The translations under genes were made by a program, and so were the position numbers. Positions 13,192 through 14,635 of a DNA stretch of 14,635 nt are shown piece by piece. Below the pieces are notes generated by a model. The model ran no database searches. It had not been told where the DNA came from and was given only the letters and a program-made list of their open reading frames with translations. Position 1 is the stretch's first letter, and every line of letters begins with the position of its first letter. Source of the DNA: JAAYAY01 sp964429355 (GTDB taxonomy: Bacteria; Planctomycetota; Planctomycetia; Pirellulales; Thermoguttaceae); the NCBI GenBank assembly GCA_964429355.1, contig CAYSCH010000243.1:1-14635 (forward strand), in the 5' to 3' direction.

Positions 13192-14208
13192 CTACTTGGC
13201 ATAGTCCGACGGCTTCAGCCCCGGTTTGAATTCGCCGAAGCCGTAGAACGTGGGCGCGTACCCGCCGACAATTGCGGCATCGGCACGTTCAGGAATCTTG
13301 TCTTCCAGCCCCACCGCCCAGTAGGCGGCATTGACGATCAGGCGACGGAGATCCTCGCAGGCAAGGTCCACCGACGCTCCCATGGTCGTGCAGAAGATCC
13401 TCGCCGGCTTGCCGGAAGTGCCGGTGAAGGTCCTCGTCCAGGCCAGCGGCATCATCGGTTCGTTCTTCGGCCCGGCCAGCGGTTTGCTGTCGGGCTCCAT
13501 TCCCTCCAGAACCTGGCCATAGAGAAGGATCGTGGCCGACTCCGGCAGATTCTTCACCGTGTAGACATCGGTCGGCCCCCATACATCCTTGACCCCCTTG
13601 AGGACCGGGTTGTCTTTCTGGGCCTCGTTGACCACACTTCGCGTGCTCTCGAACTTGTGGTGCCCGTGGTGCGCGACCCATGTCTCGCCGAGTACCTGCT
13701 GGCCAAACCCGCCGGGCCACTCGCTGCTGCGGAAGTCGTACTTCTTGAAGCGGCTCTCCGTCGTCGGTTCGAACTTGAAGGCATGGGTCGCCGTCCGCAG
13801 ACCGATGATCGGCTTGCCCGAGTTGACGTACTCGTCCACATACTTCATCTGCTCGTCCGGCAGTTCGCGGAATCGCGTGGCGATGATCATCAGATCGGCC
13901 GACTGGAGGTTTTCCAGGCCTGGAAGGTTCTTCTGGTTGACCGGGTCGATCGTCCCATCCTCGGGCTTGACGGAGAACAGAACGGTGCATTTGAAACCGT
14001 GACGGTCCGCGAGAATTCTGCCCAGCATGGGCATCGATTCCTCCGAACGATATTCTTCATCGCCGGAGACGAGAACAATGTGCTTTCCCTTCCCAGGGCC
14101 TTCGCCACCCGGATAGACAACCCAGGGATCGGCGGCCTGCGTGAACGAGGTGAAAACGACCAGCAATGCGACGGCAAAGATGCCTTGAGTACGGCGGATT
14201 CGTGTCAC
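13192..14208 (-). CDS. Secreted ThuA-like domain protein
   Basis: A 338-aa protein of the ThuA-like group (class I glutamine amidotransferase-like fold), abundant in planctomycetes and often linked to sugar metabolism, without a proven reaction. Residues 1-25 form a signal peptide (TRIRR, hydrophobic core 9-22, cleavage near TQA-AD). The domain runs from KHIVLVSGDEEYRSEE (42-57) through ADLMIIATRFRELP (104-117) and GKPIIGLRTATHAF (131-144), a His-rich AHHGHHKF (179-186), to PLAWTRTF (254-261) and FCTTMGASVDLACEDLRRL (272-290). The start is GTG 14208 with GGAG 9 bases upstream; a nearer ATG is out of frame. It is convergent with coaB. The exact substrate is unknown. Confidence 0.88.
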   Translation of the reverse strand: MTRIRRTQGIFAVALLVVFTSFTQAADPWVVYPGGEGPGKGKHIVLVSGDEEYRSEESMPMLGRILADRHGFKCTVLFSVKPEDGTIDPVNQKNLPGLENLQSADLMIIATRFRELPDEQMKYVDEYVNSGKPIIGLRTATHAFKFEPTTESRFKKYDFRSSEWPGGFGQQVLGETWVAHHGHHKFESTRSVVNEAQKDNPVLKGVKDVWGPTDVYTVKNLPESATILLYGQVLEGMEPDSKPLAGPKNEPMMPLAWTRTFTGTSGKPARIFCTTMGASVDLACEDLRRLIVNAAYWAVGLEDKIPERADAAIVGGYAPTFYGFGEFKPGLKPSDYAK

Positions 14209-14265
14209 AGTTCCATTCTCCCGGTAGGTGAGGCTCGAATTGGTGATAATCGTGCGGATTCCAGA

Positions 14266-14475
14266 TTACTCGGTCCAGAGGGCCGGCGAAAGTCTCTGCG
14301 TCGGTTTCGTGGAGTACCGGACACCCAAGAAGACGGCCGTGCACCCAATCCAGCCCATCAAGGTGAATGATACCCAGTCTCGGCTCGGGATCGTGCGCAA
14401 AGGGCGACGCCGGCAGCGCCGTATCCTCGACGTCTCCTCTTCAGACGACGAATCGAACGGCGATTGGGCCTCCAC
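14266..14475 (-). CDS. Probable small single-pass membrane protein
   Basis: A 69-aa reading frame of no recognised family. It has an acidic Ser/Glu N-terminus (SPFDSSSEEE), a basic block (RIRRCRRRP, 17-25), and one hydrophobic segment (about 34-52, WVSFTLMGWIGCTAVFLGV), which suggests an N-in membrane anchor. Codon third positions are mostly G or C, as in the neighbouring genes. The start is GTG 14475 with AAGGA about 11-12 bases upstream. It fits between two minus-strand genes (51 bp after the partial gene, 57 bp before the ThuA-like gene). Chance remains possible. Confidence 0.5.
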   Translation of the reverse strand: MEAQSPFDSSSEEETSRIRRCRRRPLRTIPSRDWVSFTLMGWIGCTAVFLGVRYSTKPTQRLSPALWTE

Positions 14476-14526
14476 GGCCGGGCGTCCTTTCCTTCGATAC
14501 GAGCCTGGCAGATCCGCTCGGACCGG

Positions 14527-14635
14527 TCAGGGGGCGGGTGCAGTCGGATTCGGCTGAGGAGCCGGTTCGGGATTGGACGCGGGCTCAGGAGCCGGCGCTG
14601 GCGTTTCCGGTGCCGGCTGGGGAGCAGCCTCCGGC
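14527..14635 (-). CDS. C-terminus of a Pro/Ala-rich protein (partial, runs off right edge)
   Basis: The last 35 codons of a minus-strand gene are visible, ending at TGA 14529-14527. The sequence is almost entirely Pro, Ala, Glu and Gln (PEAAPQPAPETPAPAPEP, then PEPAPQPNPTAPAP), a disordered tail like that of SecG in this window. The other frames on this strand do not give such a regular composition. The start and function lie outside the window. Confidence 0.6.
   Translation of the reverse strand, partial: PEAAPQPAPETPAPAPEPASNPEPAPQPNPTAPAP

Noticed and set aside
1..14635. CRISPR array or restriction/defence genes
   Set aside because: No regularly spaced long repeats and no nuclease, methylase or Cas motifs were seen; the only repeats are the short phased arrays reported.

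Overview
The window looks like a planctomycete chromosome (Pirellulales-like). The evidence is a GC-rich sequence, a secreted ThuA-domain protein, a secreted FAH-family protein, separate adjacent coaC and coaB genes, and several DNA-binding-free receiver proteins. Two 10-N runs (4767-4776 and 5208-5217) show a scaffolded draft or metagenome assembly. The species cannot be fixed from sequence reading alone.

Region 1 (1-2631) is the right end of an integrated mobile element. A leftward operon encodes a P4-type tyrosine integrase (2329-1145), an unrecognised 176-aa protein with a C-terminal helix-turn-helix (1152-622, overlapping int by 8 bp) and a small excisionase-like protein (478-251). Upstream of int is a dense site region with five GGTAGCCC/GGGCTACC octamers and a 10-bp-phased CTGACGGAA array. 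It ends in a 42-nt 3' fragment of a proline tRNA (2590-2631), the likely recombined attachment site. The intact tRNA and the other element end should lie to the left, outside the window. A strong bidirectional terminator (2642-2676) follows.

Region 2 (2733-7038) is a signalling cluster. It holds a membrane-anchored tandem-receiver protein on the minus strand, a divergent single-receiver paralogue interrupted by an assembly gap, and a soluble hybrid histidine kinase (receiver, HisKA, HATPase, and a C-terminal domain that looks like a decayed GGDEF). None has a DNA-binding output domain, so they may form a phosphorelay that works through protein contacts.

Region 3 (7126-8763) holds a minus-strand FAH-family enzyme with a signal peptide, then about 750 bp with no convincing gene but several hairpins. 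This stretch is the divergent promoter region between the FAH gene and tpiA.

Region 4 (8764-13136) is a tight plus-strand housekeeping operon: tpiA, secG, yicC, gmk, rpoZ, coaC, coaB. The order yicC-gmk-rpoZ-coa matches the yloC-gmk-rpoZ-coaBC order known from Bacillus. Here the usual CoaBC fusion is split into two genes that lie in the same frame.

Region 5 (13192-14635) is on the minus strand. It holds a secreted ThuA-like protein, a probable small single-pass membrane protein, and the Pro/Ala-rich C-terminus of a gene that continues past the right edge.
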